Source: Nilaparvata lugens (lineage: Eukaryota > Arthropoda > Insecta > Hemiptera > Delphacidae). Taken from it: a DNA stretch of 64,000 nt. Positions within the stretch are counted from its first letter, which is position 1. The number at the start of each line of letters is the position of its first letter. The stretch lies in contig NC_052506.1 in assembly GCF_014356525.2 (NCBI RefSeq), positions 21,603,916-21,667,915 of the forward strand, in the 5' to 3' direction. Below, in pieces: positions 1 through 11,439 of the stretch. The notes beneath the pieces are model-generated. The model was not told where the DNA came from and searched no databases. It was given only the letters and a program-made list of their open reading frames with translations. The translations under genes and the position numbers were made by a program.

Positions 1-544
1 AATTAAAACTTGGCACTTAGTATTTAGTAATAGCTTACGTATTGTATGTAATATGAATTACATTCCCATTCTAATTGAAATACAAACTATTTTGTGTAAT
101 TCAATTAGGTTTTAAATTTCAATTCTATTATAATTACTCAGCAGAAGTCTGGATAACATAATTCATGCTCTACTGTATTCACTTATTTATTCTCTCGACT
201 CAATTTCTAATCTCCAAGAATTTGTATGACAAAATTTCAAAGTGCTCTTGAATACTGTAATCCAATTGTTGATTCCCAAAACTCTCAACAACTTAATAAT
301 AAATAAATACAAGTATTATGATAACATGTGATATGAAACATTTATGCTAGGTAGATATTTTTTCATCCTTAAGAGGATGACATTAATATAAGGTAGCTTG
401 ATTTGGAGCCGAGATATAAATAATCGATTTTCACGAAACCCTGCAAAAATTCAGCTTTCCCTTTATTTGTTGCGCATCAATGACTGTATTGACATGACTG
501 AAATTACCAAACAGAGGATTAACACTGTTTCAGTTAATTAATTT
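1..544. other. AT-rich sequence, no gene seen
   Basis: No exon, RNA gene or recognisable repeat is visible. The missing N-terminal part of the TAZ1 domain (the HAHKC-type helix found in CBP) was looked for between 1 and 1073 and was not found, so the preceding exon is probably upstream of the window. Confidence 0.4.
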
Positions 545-590
545 CGGGGGACCAATCTTCGCTCTGGAGTACAAAAGCATAGAATATAAT
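545..590 (-). repeat. 3' end fragment of Helitron-like family C
   Basis: Read on the - strand, this matches the terminal hairpin region of the C elements at 26176-26844 and 37871-38538: the ACTCCAGAGCGAAG stretch followed by GGTCCCCCGA. Only the end of the element is present. Confidence 0.5.
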
Positions 591-611
591 AACTGAAGAG
601 GAAATTATATT

Positions 612-947
612 GAACGAGTGTTAGCGAGTTTTCACTTTTGACACTGAAGGCCAAAGTCGTTTTCAGTCTGATTGTATGTTCTACAATAACTTTAGAAAGT
701 CTTCTTATAACAGATTAAGTTCGTAGGCCAAAAAAATGTCTCACTCCTCATTTTTTTAGAAAATTGCAGGATAACATTGGAAGTATTTGAGAAGAATATC
801 ATCACAAATCGCAAATGAGCTGTAAGCTGCATTATCAATTGCATGCGATTGATAACTCAATACAACTTCTCTCTACTTTCCACTGCTTTCAATAGAACAG
901 CTGACAGAGGCATTTTGAGCGAGTTCTGCAGCCAGGGGTTCACTAGT
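612..947. repeat. Repeat family D, truncated copy
   Basis: It starts with GAACGAGTGTTAGCGAG and ends with GCCAGGGGTTCACTAGT, the same two ends as the longer copies at 35781-36495 and 42148-43076. The centre is deleted. The hairpin-like GAACGAGCGTTAGCGAGTTC end recalls Helitron-type termini, but the class is not settled. Confidence 0.55.
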
Positions 948-1073
948 TACCTACTGTTATGAATTAATATCTTGTAGCCTTATATATCTATCATCTGTGA
1001 CAATCTACAGCAAAGTTTATTAGGATGATCTTATTCATTATGCATTAAAATGTGATTTTTATTATAATTACAG

Positions 1074-1272
1074 TGTGCATTGCCACATTGCATGGTGATG
1101 AAGGACGTACTGAACCATTTGCAAATTTGTGAAGCGGGCAAGTCATGTGCTGTGCCGCACTGCTCTTCATCGAGGCAGATCATCGCTCACTGGAAGAACT
1201 GTACGCGCTCCGACTGTTCTGTCTGCTCATTTCTAATACGAGAGGGAGTCAAGAACACTGGCAATAATTATT
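1074..1272 (+). CDS. nej-like: CBP/p300 (nejire)-like gene, exon with TAZ1 zinc domain
   Basis: This is an internal exon between acceptor ACAG (ending 1073) and donor GTAAGT (from 1273). It opens in phase 0 with TGT and leaves one base over. The 66 codons match the TAZ1 (CH1) domain of CBP/p300, the adaptor that binds activation domains of transcription factors in the nucleus. Visible zinc ligands are the CALPHC pair of site 1, an H-x3-C-x5-C-x4-C site, and an H-x3-C-x4-C-x2-C site around HWKNC. The SSRQII and HWKNCTR signatures are also typical. The first His and Cys of site 1 must come from an upstream exon outside the window. All ligands encoded here are kept, so the fold is probably intact. 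The track-like start at 1080 is a TTG inside the exon and not a true start. It belongs with the exons at 12860, 19124, 21144 and 24384. The family assignment is firm; a separate paralogue rather than canonical nejire is inferred from the exons downstream. Confidence 0.9.
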
Positions 1273-1321
1273 GTAAGTGGCCATTGAAAATTCAAATTTC
1301 GACTATTAGGCTCTCCTCTCT

Positions 1322-1477
1322 TATTGAAAAAACACAGTTTTATTTTTGTTACATCCACATTTATTAGACTTACACAGGACTGCTGAAGATGTGTTGGTTT
1401 CAACACAAAACTGCAGTCCTGTGTAAAAGTCTAATAAATGTGGATATGACAAAAATAAAACTGTGTTTTTTCAATTA
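1322..1477. repeat. Fold-back (inverted repeat) element near the 5' splice site
   Basis: Two arms of about 60 bp (from ATTGAAAAAACACAG and ending CTGTGTTTTTTCAAT) are near-perfect reverse complements around a short centre at about 1385-1408. It lies 50 bp inside the first intron seen. The following AATTATGGAAAAATTCCAC resembles sequence at 40675-40705, suggesting that both derive from the 3' tail of one retroelement. Confidence 0.75.
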
Positions 1478-1571
1478 TGGAAAAATTCCACAATATCCAT
1501 TCTCATTCAACTAATTTTATCTCCTCTCTTAATTGAGAAGATTTTCCATTGATATTGGCATAAATGAAAAT

Positions 1572-2380
1572 TATGCTGACTAAACAAGTTAACAGTGATT
1601 GTATGCAGTTTATGATTTCTTAACACCATTTCATTGATGACAATATGCACTTGACACAAATGAAGTTCTCTGTGGCAATATTCACCACTTGACACAAATG
1701 ATGTTCGTGACCACTTCTCAATGGTGAAAACCGACGAATTATTTTCAATATTTTGGAAAATTATTTTCACGAATTTGACTAATTCTGAAGCCGTCCTATC
1801 GACTGCGCCAATTATGGTTTGTTAATAAATAAGTTACCTACTTAAAAAAAACTTTTATTTACTACAGAACATTACAAATAATTTTATGCGGTCCGTTCGC
1901 TATGTACGCTAGCGAGGAACTGAGCACTGAATACAATATTGTCTTTCACTACGACTATGCTGACTAAACAAGTAACAGTGATTGTATGCAGTTTATGATT
2001 CTTAACACCATTTCATTGATGACAATATGCACTTGACACAAATGAAGTTCTCTGTGGCAATATTCACCACTTGACACAAATGATGTTCGTGACCACTTCT
2101 CAATGGTGAAAACCGACGAATTATTTTCAATATTTTGGAAAATTATTTTCACGAATTTGACTAATTCTGAAGCCGTCCTATCGACTGCGCCAATTATGGT
2201 TTGTTAATAAATAAGTTACCTACTTAAAAAAAAAAACATTTAATTTACTACAGAACATTACAAATAATTTTATGCGGTCCGTTCGCTATGTACGCTAGCG
2301 AGGAACTGAGCACTGAATACAATATTGTCTTTCACTACGACTATGCTGACTAAACAAGTTAACAGTGATTGTATGCAGTT
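1572..2380. repeat. Tandem duplication, unit about 385 bp
   Basis: TATGCTGACTAAACAAG occurs at 1572, 1956 and 2342, giving periods of 384 and 386 bp. Two full units and a short third copy are nearly identical, with only small indels. Small ORFs on the - strand repeat in both units and are not credible genes. Confidence 0.9.
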
Positions 2381-2756
2381 TTCACTCATATAACCTGAAT
2401 CAATCCAAAATATATGTGACAACTATGTAACTAGTGCTAATAAGCTTTTGAGGAGAATATTAGGCACTTTCAATGCAATTGAAATTATTTTCTTACACTT
2501 GTAGCATTCATCTTGCCAAACATCAAGGCGATTTGTACTTTAAATACGACTGCTTTGAAGAGTTAGGCCTATCCTTATTTCTTATTGGTCAGTGCTCCAG
2601 CCCAAAAGATGGTACAGTATATACTGTATATTTACTGTATACTTGCTGTATATACATGTTCCAATACGAAAAATTACTGTATATTAACTATATACTTAAG
2701 GTATATACATTGATATACCTTAGATGAAAAATACTATGGTGGATCTTCAATATTAT

Positions 2757-3265
2757 AGTGGTTTCACATTGCCTTATCATATTGTATTGTGGTTGCAGTC
2801 AATCAGTTTTTATGAAAAAGTCTACAAGTTGAGAATTGGCCCTCCATCCAAAGAAATTACAGGGTTGCTAAATCGTGTAAAATAGCAACTTTCTCAAATT
2901 TCAAATTCATTGGTAGAATTGGATGTAGGATATCATCCCCGATATCCCAGTAGTGCTAATAAAGTTTCAGGGTTGTCAATTTCCAGCTTTATAGAAGCGG
3001 TTTCTCTCTTCAAGGATAAGACCAACGCTGTAATGGCACTGTGCGGAAAGGCAAAGAAGAAGAGATGGATAAGAAAGTGCTCTCTACTATGTTCACTAAT
3101 CCACCCTCTCAATACACTCAAGTTACCAACATTCAAAAATATGATCATCGAATTATAAAATTGGTACACTTCATTAATTCATTGAAGAGTGTCTCCGTAG
3201 TGACAGAACTCACTCATCACCATCTTGAATTAATGATTTGTATATTCTATTTTCATTCCCAATAG
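2757..3265 (+). pseudogene. Unrecognised reading-frame remnant
   Basis: One frame runs from about 2763 with a single in-frame TAG at 2883-2885 and stays open to about 3158. It includes segments such as FYEKVYKLRIGPPSKEI, LVELDVGYHPRYPSS and SSFIEAVSLFKDKTN. Around 3060 the plausible continuation shifts to another frame (MDKKVLSTMFTNPPSQ). A TTGCAG at 2793-2798 could be an acceptor, but the frame it gives after the TAZ1 exon stops within six codons. The composition looks more protein-like than its neighbours. I do not recognise the family. It may be a decayed gene, a retrocopy or chance. Confidence 0.3.
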
Positions 3266-3660
3266 TAATGTGCAAAGAGAAGGAAAGCGTTTTGTTTTAA
3301 TAATTGAAGACTCAGCAATTCTGCTGAACAATTTTTTTATCACGCCGAAAAGTGCTCACTTCTCGTGCAGCAGCTGTTGTGACAACTAGGCCTACTGGTT
3401 CCTAGTAGTTCTGGCCTATTAGTTCTACCTGCAAAAAGTTAGTTTTAAAAACTATTCTTTCAATCACATCCTTCGACAATATAACCTCATTCGTACTTTG
3501 AACATTTCAAATACCTATACCTGAAAACCTAAAGAAATATGCAACTCTCATGCAAGTAGAATCTTGTATGAGGTATGAAATCAATGTATCAATTTTTTGT
3601 TATTGCTGGAAAAATTACTCTTAAATTTGATATTTAAAGCATCCAGTGGACTCCTATTAA

Positions 3661-3798
3661 AGGTAGACGCACACAGATCGTCATCGGACGGACGGCACGC
3701 ATCGGACGGATCGGATGATTAGATTTGATGCATTGTTTTCAATTGGAGTGCGCATACCTATACGGATGCGGATGCGGACGATCTGTGTGCGCCTACCT
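3661..3798. mobile_element. PIF/Harbinger-like MITE with TAA target duplication
   Basis: The ends AGGTAGACGCACACAGATCG and CGATCTGTGTGCGCCTACCT are inverted repeats of about 20 bp. They are flanked by TAA at 3658-3660 and TAA at 3799-3801. A 3-bp TWA target site is characteristic of PIF/Harbinger. No coding capacity. Confidence 0.8.
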
Positions 3799-3959
3799 TA
3801 AAGGGGCACAAGGACTTGTCATGTCTATTTTAAAGTTGAGTCTTTTTACTTTTAATTGATAAAAGCATTGGAGGATGAATGATTGCCGTTGAAATGTTCA
3901 TTAAACTCACGTCTCGAATAGAAACAACATTCAATTAGCTCTTTTTTCAATTCACTTCT

Positions 3960-4990
3960 AAATTTTTTGTATTCTAAGATTTTTTATATGTTCAGGCAAG
4001 GCATTGTAAAGACTGATACCCAAACTCCAAGCTCCTCTAGCGAAAAGAGTAGTTCGATGATGATCAAAAGACCGTAGAGAGAATTCCCCAGCTCCTTGAA
4101 GAATGGCCGGAAGCTTGTTCTCACTGTTTCACCTACTATAACTCTAATGGCCCACTTTTGAACTCTAAATATTTGAATGGATTCTCTAGAGTTCTCCCAG
4201 AATGCCACTCCATATGATATAAGGGAATAAAACAATGCATAATAGACGCTTTTTAAATTCTAAATATTCAACAGACCTCCAACTCTTCGAATTACGAAAA
4301 CTGCAGAGTTCAGTCTCCTACTCAAATAACTGATATGAGGCCTCCAGGACAGTCCACTATCAATCATTACTCCCAACACCTTTATCTCTTCAGATTCATT
4401 TTTTTGATTCCGAATTTCTGAAAGTACTCGATCTGCTGACCTAAAACTAATCTCTCTTGTTCTCTTATAATTCAAAGCTAACATATTTGCTCTGAGCCAA
4501 TTGTTTAGTTTTCCAAGAGCAATCTCGTAATCAGCTTTATGTTTTGTTGATTTTTACTCTTCATCACGACACTTATATCGTCGGCATACAATACTGAATC
4601 AGAAGGAACAAGATGAGCAGGCAGGTCATTAATATAGATGATAAACAGAGCTGGACCCAACACCGAGCCTTGAGGAACGCCGGATGCTGTTTTCAACAAT
4701 CGAGAGTAGTGAATTTGATGGAGACCCTTCCAACTCGACTCTTTGAAATCTGTCTTTGAAGTAATAATAAAACCAACTCAGCACGGATCCACCTAAACCA
4801 TAATATTGCAGCTTATTCAATAATATTTCGGTGTTGACCAGATCGAATGCTTTTGATAAATCGGCGATCAGACCACATACTTTATAACCGTCATTAACAT
4901 CCGAAAGAACCTTATCTATTTAGTAGAAAAGTGCATCCGATATCGGGAGTCCTGGCCTGAAACCAAACTGTTGCTGCGTCGAAATTACAG
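3960..4990 (-). pseudogene. LINE reverse-transcriptase remnant
   Basis: Reading from 4980 downward on the - strand, degraded frames carry, in order, the reverse-transcriptase motifs [41 protein letters not shown] with IIYINDLP, the catalytic LYADD box, then a thumb region (KVLGVMIDSGLSWRPHI) and ISYGVAFWENS with VQKWAIRVI. At least two frameshifts (near 4690 and 4500) break it. It is the RT part of a non-LTR retrotransposon that has lost its 5' half at the junction with the family A repeat at 4991. The tail resembles the CR1/Daphne or jockey groups; the clade is a guess. It sits in an intron of the CBP-like gene and is not functional. Confidence 0.9.
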
Positions 4991-5954
4991 TTTTTCACTT
5001 TCCCTGCCCTATCACCATAGGTAAGGAAAGTATTGCTTTCCGAAAAAAAATTAAGGTACCCCAATTTCTAAATTTCTAAACGTTTGAAGGTCCCCTGAGT
5101 CCAAAAAAGTGGTTTTTGGGTATTGGTATGTATGTGTGTGTGCGCGCATGAGTGTATGTGCGTCTGTGTACACGATATCTCATCTCTCAATTAACGGAAT
5201 CAATTGAAATTTTGAACTTAAGGTCCTTCCCCTAGGACCGACACGAACTATTTTGATCAAATTCAAATTCAAGATAGCCACCACTGTATGAGTGTATGTG
5301 CGTCTGTGTACACGATATCTCATCTCCCAATTAACGGAATGACTTGAAATTTGGAACGTAAGGTCCTTACAATATAAGGATCCGACACGAACAATTTCGA
5401 TCAAATGCGTTTCAAGATGGCGGCTAAAATAGCGAAAATGTTGTCAAAAACATGGTTTTTCGCGATTTTCTCGAAAACGGCTCCAACGATTTCGATTAAA
5501 GTTATACCTGAAATAGTCATCGATAAGCTCTATCAACTGCCACAAGTCCCATATCTGTAAAAATTTCAGGAGCTCTATGCAAAGTTTGATTTTAGATTCT
5601 CAATTATACGGCTTCAGATACAATTTGAACAAAAAATTTTGAGTGGAAAAGATTAAGCATGAGAATCTCTACAATTAATGTTCAGTAACATTTCCACCTA
5701 AAATTAAAAATAAGCTCGAAATTCGAGTAAATGTGATTATCCAATTTATTGCAAACTGTTGGCAACTGTTGATTCTATTAAATGATTCACTATGAAGAGA
5801 TAGCAGACCTCGTGTGTCTCCAGCGTTATTGCTCTGTCACCAGCTGGCTCAAATCTTTGAATAGTAGACTTGAGATGCGCGGGAACACTAGCGTCAGGTG
5901 ATCAATTTTCATAATGGCAAGGAAAGTTGTTTGAGAGCGCCACACCAGATTTTC
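4991..5954 (+). repeat. Interspersed repeat family A, copy 1
   Basis: This is an about 0.95-kb element with short terminal inverted repeats: CACTTTCCCTGCCC at the left, the complement of GGCAAGGAAAGT near the right end, followed by CGCCACACCAGATTTT. Other copies are at 6679, 8363, 15922 (-), 18140, 24823 and 58005 (-). A GT/GC-rich simple stretch lies near 5128-5165. There is no intact coding frame. Confidence 0.9.
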
Positions 5955-6678
5955 AATCAGGTACTTGTGGATGAGATACTGCGTGAGGTCTACTGTTCAC
6001 AGAACTACTAGTAGTGAGAAATGCCAAACCGTCGACTTGAATCTTAGACCTCACTTCGCTCGGTCAACTAGTAATACACTATATTTACGATTGTTGATCA
6101 ATTTGTAGATTGTTCTGCCTATTTTTATTGAAACCTTTGGCAATTAAATTTGAAATAAAACACACATATATTGTCAAATTCTACAGTTCTATTTGATACA
6201 GTGACTCAGTCGAATTTCTAAAAATGAATTTGATTTAATTTTTGAATTTTCCTTCAGCAGGCTTCTGTAGGTGAATGAGTACCCATGGGACAAACAGTGA
6301 CCCTACGTTCTGTACGATTGTTTATAGTATATCAGAGTATCAATTGTCCATAGAATATCAGAGTAATAAACTAATAATAAAATTCCGGAAGACTAAAAGG
6401 AAGGATAAAATAACAAAAAGCAAATTGAGATTAATAAAATCGTGGGTAAAACAAACCTATTGTTTTAAAATTGAGAATTGAGTTGGCTGGATCACCAATT
6501 CATTAATTGTGTAAGAATATTTAAAACTCGACAATTTTTATATTATTTCTCTGTGCATTTATATTTTGTTAGCAAGTACTTGATTATTGAAAAAATTTAA
6601 CATCCATAGATTATCATTCATCAACAGAATTGTATCATTTGTACCACTATCATTAGATTGAAAAACGTATTCTTATAT

Positions 6679-7634
6679 TACTTTCCTTGCCCGTTTTTAC
6701 CATAGAAAAGGAAAGTATTGCTTTCCGAAAAAATTAAGGTACCCCAATTTCTAAATTTCTATACGTTTCAAGGTCCCCTGAGTCCAAAAAAGTGGTTTTT
6801 GGGTATTGGTCTGTATGTGTGTGTGCGCGCATGAGTGTATGTGCGTCTGTGTACACGATATCTTATCTCTCAATTAACGGAATCAATTGAATTTTGAACT
6901 TAAGGTCCTTCCCCTAGGACCGACACGAACTATTTTGATCAAATTCAATTCAAGATAGCCACCACTGTATGAGTGTATGTGCGTCTGTGTACACGATATC
7001 TCATCTCCCAATTAACGGAATGACTTGAAATTTGGAACGTAAGGTCCTTATAATATAAGGATCCGACACGAACAATTTCGATCAAATGCGTTTCGAGATG
7101 GCGGCTAAAATGGCGAAAATGTTGTCAAAAACATGGTTTTTCGCGATTTTCTCGAAAACGGCTCCAACGATTTCGATTAAAGTTATACCTGAAATAGTCA
7201 TCGATAAGCTCTATCAACTGCCACAAGTCCCATATCTGTAAAAATTTCAGGAGCTCTATGCAAAGTTTGATTTTAGATTCTCAATTATACGGCTTCAGAT
7301 ACAATTTGAACAAAAAATTTTGAGTGGAAAAGATTAAGCATGAGAATCTCTACAATTAATGTTCAGTAACATTTCCACCTAAAATTAAAAATAAGCTCGA
7401 AATTCGAGTAAATGTGATTATCCAATTTATTGCAAACTGTTGGCAACTGTTGATTCTATTAAATGATTCACTATGAAGAGATAGCAGACCTCGTGTGTCT
7501 CCAGCGTTATTGCTCTGTCACCAGCTGGCTCAAATCTTTGAATAGTAGACTTGAGATGCGCGGGAACACTAGCGTCAGGTGATCAATTTTCATAATGGCA
7601 AGGAAAGTTGTTTGAGAGCGCCACACCAGATTTT
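6679..7634 (+). repeat. Interspersed repeat family A, copy 2
   Basis: Near-identical to the copy at 4991-5954, as the second unit of the tandem array. Confidence 0.9.
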
Positions 7635-8362
7635 CAATCAGGTACTTGTGGATGAGAATACTGCGTGAGGTCTACTGTTCACAGAACTACTAGTAGTGAG
7701 AAATGCCAAACCGTCGACTTGAATCTTAGACCTCACTTCGCTCGGTCAACTAGTAATACACTATATTTACGATTGTTGATCAATTTGTAGATTGTTCTGC
7801 CTATTTTTATTGAAACCTTTGGCAATTAAATTTGAAATAAAACACACATATATTGTCAAATTCTACAGTTCTATTTGATACAGTGACTCAGTCGAATTTC
7901 TAAAAATGAATTTGATTTAATTTTTGAATTTTCCTTCAGCAGGCTTCTGTAGGTGAATGAGTACCCATGGGACAAACAGTGACCCTACGTTCTGTACGAT
8001 TGTTTATAGTATATCAGAGTATCAATTGTCCATAGAATATTAGAGTAATAAACTAATAAATAAAATTCCGGAAGACTAAAAGGAAGGATAAAATAACAAA
8101 AAGCAAATTGAGATTAATAAAATCGTGGGTAAAACAAACCTATTGTTTTAAAATTGAGAATTGAGTTGGCTGGATCACCAATTCATTAATTGTGTAAGAA
8201 TATTTAAAACTCGACAATTTTTATATTATTTCTCTGTGCATTTATATTTTGTTAGCAAGTACTTGATTATTGAAAAAATTTAACATCCATAGATTATCAT
8301 TCATCAACAGAATTGTATCATTTGTACCACTATCATTAGATTGAAAAACGTATTCTTATATT

Positions 8363-9285
8363 TACTTTCCTTGCCCGTTTTTACCATAGAAAAGGAAAGT
8401 ATTGCTTTCCGAAAAAATTAAGGTACCCCAATTTCTAAATTTCTATACGTTTCAAGGTCCCCTGAGTCCAAAAAAGTGGTTTTTGGGTATTGGTCTGTAT
8501 GTGTGTGTGCGCGCATGAGTGTATGTGCGTCTGTGTACACGATATCTTATCTCTCAATTAACGGAATCAATTGAAATTTTGAACTTAAGGTCCTTCCCCT
8601 ATAAGGATCCGATACGAACTATTTTGATCAAATTCAATTCAAGATAGCCACCACTGTATGAGTGTATGTGCGTCTGTGTACACGATATCTCATCTCCCAA
8701 TTAACGGAATGACTTGAAATTTGGAACGTAAGGTCCTTACAATATAAGGATCCGACACGAACAATTTCGATCAAATGCGTTTCAAGATGGCGGCTAAAAT
8801 GGAGAAAATGAGGTGAAAAACAGGGTTTTTCGCGATTTTCTCGAAAACTGCTCCAACGATTTCGATTAAAGTTATACCTGAAATAGTCATCGATAAGCTC
8901 TATCAACTGCCACAAGTCCCATATCTGTAAAAATTTCAGGAGCTCCGCCCCATCTATGCAAAGTTTGATTTTAGATTCTCAATTATACGGCTTCAGATAC
9001 AATTTGAACAAAAAATTTTGAGTGGAAAAGATTAATCATGAGAATCTCTACAATTAATGTTCAGTAACATTTTCACCTAAAATTAAAAATAAGCTCGAAA
9101 TTCGAGAAAATGTGATTTATTGCAAACTGTTGGCAACTGTTGATTCTATTAAATGATTCACTATGAAGAGATAGCAGACCTCGTGTGTCTCCAGCGTTAT
9201 TGCTCTGTCACCAGCTGGCTCAGATCATTGAATAGTAGACTTGAGATGCGCGTGAACACTAGCGTCAGGTTATAAATTTTCACGT
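8363..9285 (+). repeat. Interspersed repeat family A, copy 3, 3' truncated
   Basis: It matches copies 1 and 2, but has diverged bases and small insertions near 8600 and 8950. It ends after AACACTAGCGTCAGGT and loses the terminal repeat. Confidence 0.85.
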
Positions 9286-9499
9286 AATTTAAATAGGCCA
9301 ATCCTGTTTTCGTCAAGATGGAATCATCATAATACGGTTAGATCCGCTTTTGATTAACATATTTGAAGTTTTGAATCTATTTCCAGATACTCTAATACCT
9401 CTTGTTATCCAATTTAACTTGTTATCGATGGAATTAAAAATGGAATTAGGATTTTAGTTCAATAATAATTAACTTGTTATCTTTTTTACCCTTCAGCGT

Positions 9500-9845
9500 T
9501 ATTCTTGGGATTGAACTATCGAGGTGATTGAGATAAATAGCAATGAATTTTTGTTTGCTTTTGAAGAAAATTTAACTTGATTTTTCTCTGTGCTTGGCTT
9601 TTTCATCAAAATGGACGCCGCGCCCCTCATGATCGGTGAAAGTACAGGGAATGGTACAAGTGTGGCATAAAAGCGGAGAATGACTAGTTGTCAAATAATC
9701 AATTTCTGTTGCGGATCTCTGCGTAATTCGTGTTGGTCCTTTACTTATATTTGACAGTTTGAATATTTCAAGTAAATTGTTATTGTTACTTTCTGATAAA
9801 TAATCGACGTTAAAATCCCCGCATAAGAACAGAATTATTTACCTA
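9500..9845 (-). pseudogene. LINE endonuclease fragment
   Basis: On the - strand from about 9832, the frame reads LFLCGDFNVDYL, then NNNNLLEIFKLSNI, PTRITQRSATEIDYLTTS. This is the C-terminal part of the AP-endonuclease domain of non-LTR retrotransposons (the GDFN metal/catalytic box and the S-A-T-x-I-D box). It decays after about 9620. Its upstream part is separated by the TIR element at 9876-11437 from an SGNH/coiled-coil reading frame on the same strand (11440-12480). Both may be pieces of one LINE. Confidence 0.75.
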
Positions 9846-9875
9846 TCCTTAGGTTGCTTTTGCAAGGGCGAACCT

Positions 9876-11437
9876 AAGCCTAGGTTTCTCTGAACCACGC
9901 AGTGTCACTGCGTGATGCGGGATGCGCGATGACGTAATCACGCAAGAGTCTGCTGCAGCTATTGCTACGGAAGTGTTTCTCTGACTTCAATTCTCTGTGA
10001 TTCCCGCCAATTTAGCAATGTGCGATCTCTGTGCGCGACGCACTGAAGCATATGTTTCTCTGAACCACGCAGCGTCACTGCGGGATGCGCGATGACGTAA
10101 TCACGCAAAAGTCTGCTGCAGCTATTGCTACGGATGTGTTTTCTCTGACTTCACGCGCGCATTCTCTGTGATTCCCGCCAATTCAGCAATGCGTGATCCC
10201 TCTGCGCGACGCACTCAAGTCTGGGATCCCAGACTTTTGCGTGGCACGCAGTAGTTATTTGCCAGTAGTCGCCATTCCACCATCTTCTAGTGATAAGATG
10301 TGTTGTTTATACATTGTAAGATGTATTGTTTATATGTGTTGTTTAACAGTGGCGTATCCAGAAAAAAACCATTACATTGACGTAGGAAGAACCTAAACTT
10401 TTGGGGGTCACCGGGGGGCGTAGGGGTATTGAATATCCCCCACCAAAGTTGGGTCAGGGGTGAGCCCCCGGAAAATGTTGATAATATACCTTCAAATTAG
10501 TGCGATTTCCACTGAAAAATAACATTTCATTCAAGGTTTTTTTTATCAAGTTGGCTAATTATTATTTCGATTTCCTTTTGAAAATGTCATAGGGCTATGA
10601 TTTTTTTATTGAATAACAAATAGAATGGAATGGAATTTTACTAGTAATTCAATTGTTGAAAAAATGTTTTAGTAACCTGAATAGGCCTACTCATTTAACA
10701 TAGCAAACTATAATTTCAGCTCAAATTTTTATACAAACTTCAACACCATAGTTTGTATAAAATTAGTTTAAACATTATTTATTCACTATTTTTTTCAATG
10801 ATCATATAATTTTTTCAAATTTCACAATACATCCCCATTTCCTCCCTGGATACGACACTGGTTATTATTAATGCAACTGTAACTATGGAATCCAATGTTG
10901 CATTGAATCCAAAAGCATAGTCGATACACCAACTCAAACAGCCAAATTAGCCATTAGCCGTTTTCACACCGATATCTCGCCAACACAACAGAATTTACTC
11001 TGATGAACAATATTAGTATTAGAGGAAGCTGTGGTTTATAACTGCGTGAGGTTTACTATTCACAGAACAGTTCCTCATAAAACAAAATTTGTTGAAAGCC
11101 TAAAAAATATTCCCTAAACTTGGTTTCATTATACAATGGATACCTGGAAATCAAAATTGTAAGAATCCCTTCTTCCTCTCTGTCAATTATAAGTTCAATG
11201 GGTTTTCATTTACAAAATTCATTAGTAGATTTTCTTCATCATCCTCTTCGTCGAGCATCAAAGCTACAGCAATGTGTCAGACATCTATGTGTTGTCTATG
11301 ACTGAAAATTTAATCGCGCGCTGCCAGGTTGGTGCCAGAGAAAACACCCGCTGTTTTTAACACGCACGCGTGGTTTCCGCGTATCACTGATGACGGATCA
11401 CGCAATAACGCTGCGTGGTTCAGAGAAACCTAAGCTT
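9876..11437. mobile_element. Non-autonomous element with long TIRs, about 1.56 kb
   Basis: The left end AAGCCTAGGTTTCTCTGAAC and the right end, read on the other strand as AAGCTTAGGTTTCTCTGAAC, form an imperfect inverted repeat of about 45 bp that continues through the CACGCAG boxes. Inside the left end a roughly 170-bp segment is directly duplicated (GTTTCTCTGAACCACGC at 9884 and 10054). No transposase is recognisable. No clear target duplication was found, so the superfamily is unknown. Confidence 0.7.
10930..11075. repeat. Repeat family I, short copy
   Basis: It contains CACCGATATCTCGCCAACAC and ACTGCGTGAGGTTTACTATT, which reappear inverted at 27080-27200 and in part at 5985-6075 and 7667-7760. 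Confidence 0.5.
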
Positions 11438-11439
11438 AA

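Larger units (their letters stand above)
4998..9290. repeat. 1.68-kb tandem array containing family A copies
   Basis: The CTTTCC opening of family A recurs at 4998, 6681 and 8365, periods of 1,683 and 1,684 bp. Units 1 and 2 are complete and almost identical, including about 720 bp outside the A element (5955-6680 and 7635-8364). Unit 3 stops inside the A element near 9285. The short ORF at 6275-6481 is repeated in unit 2 and looks non-coding. Confidence 0.9.

Noticed and set aside
2799..2885. Possible exon after TTGCAG continuing the TAZ1 exon
   Set aside because: Joined to the single base left at 1272, it meets a stop within six codons. The direct join to 12860 keeps the frame and the KIX homology.
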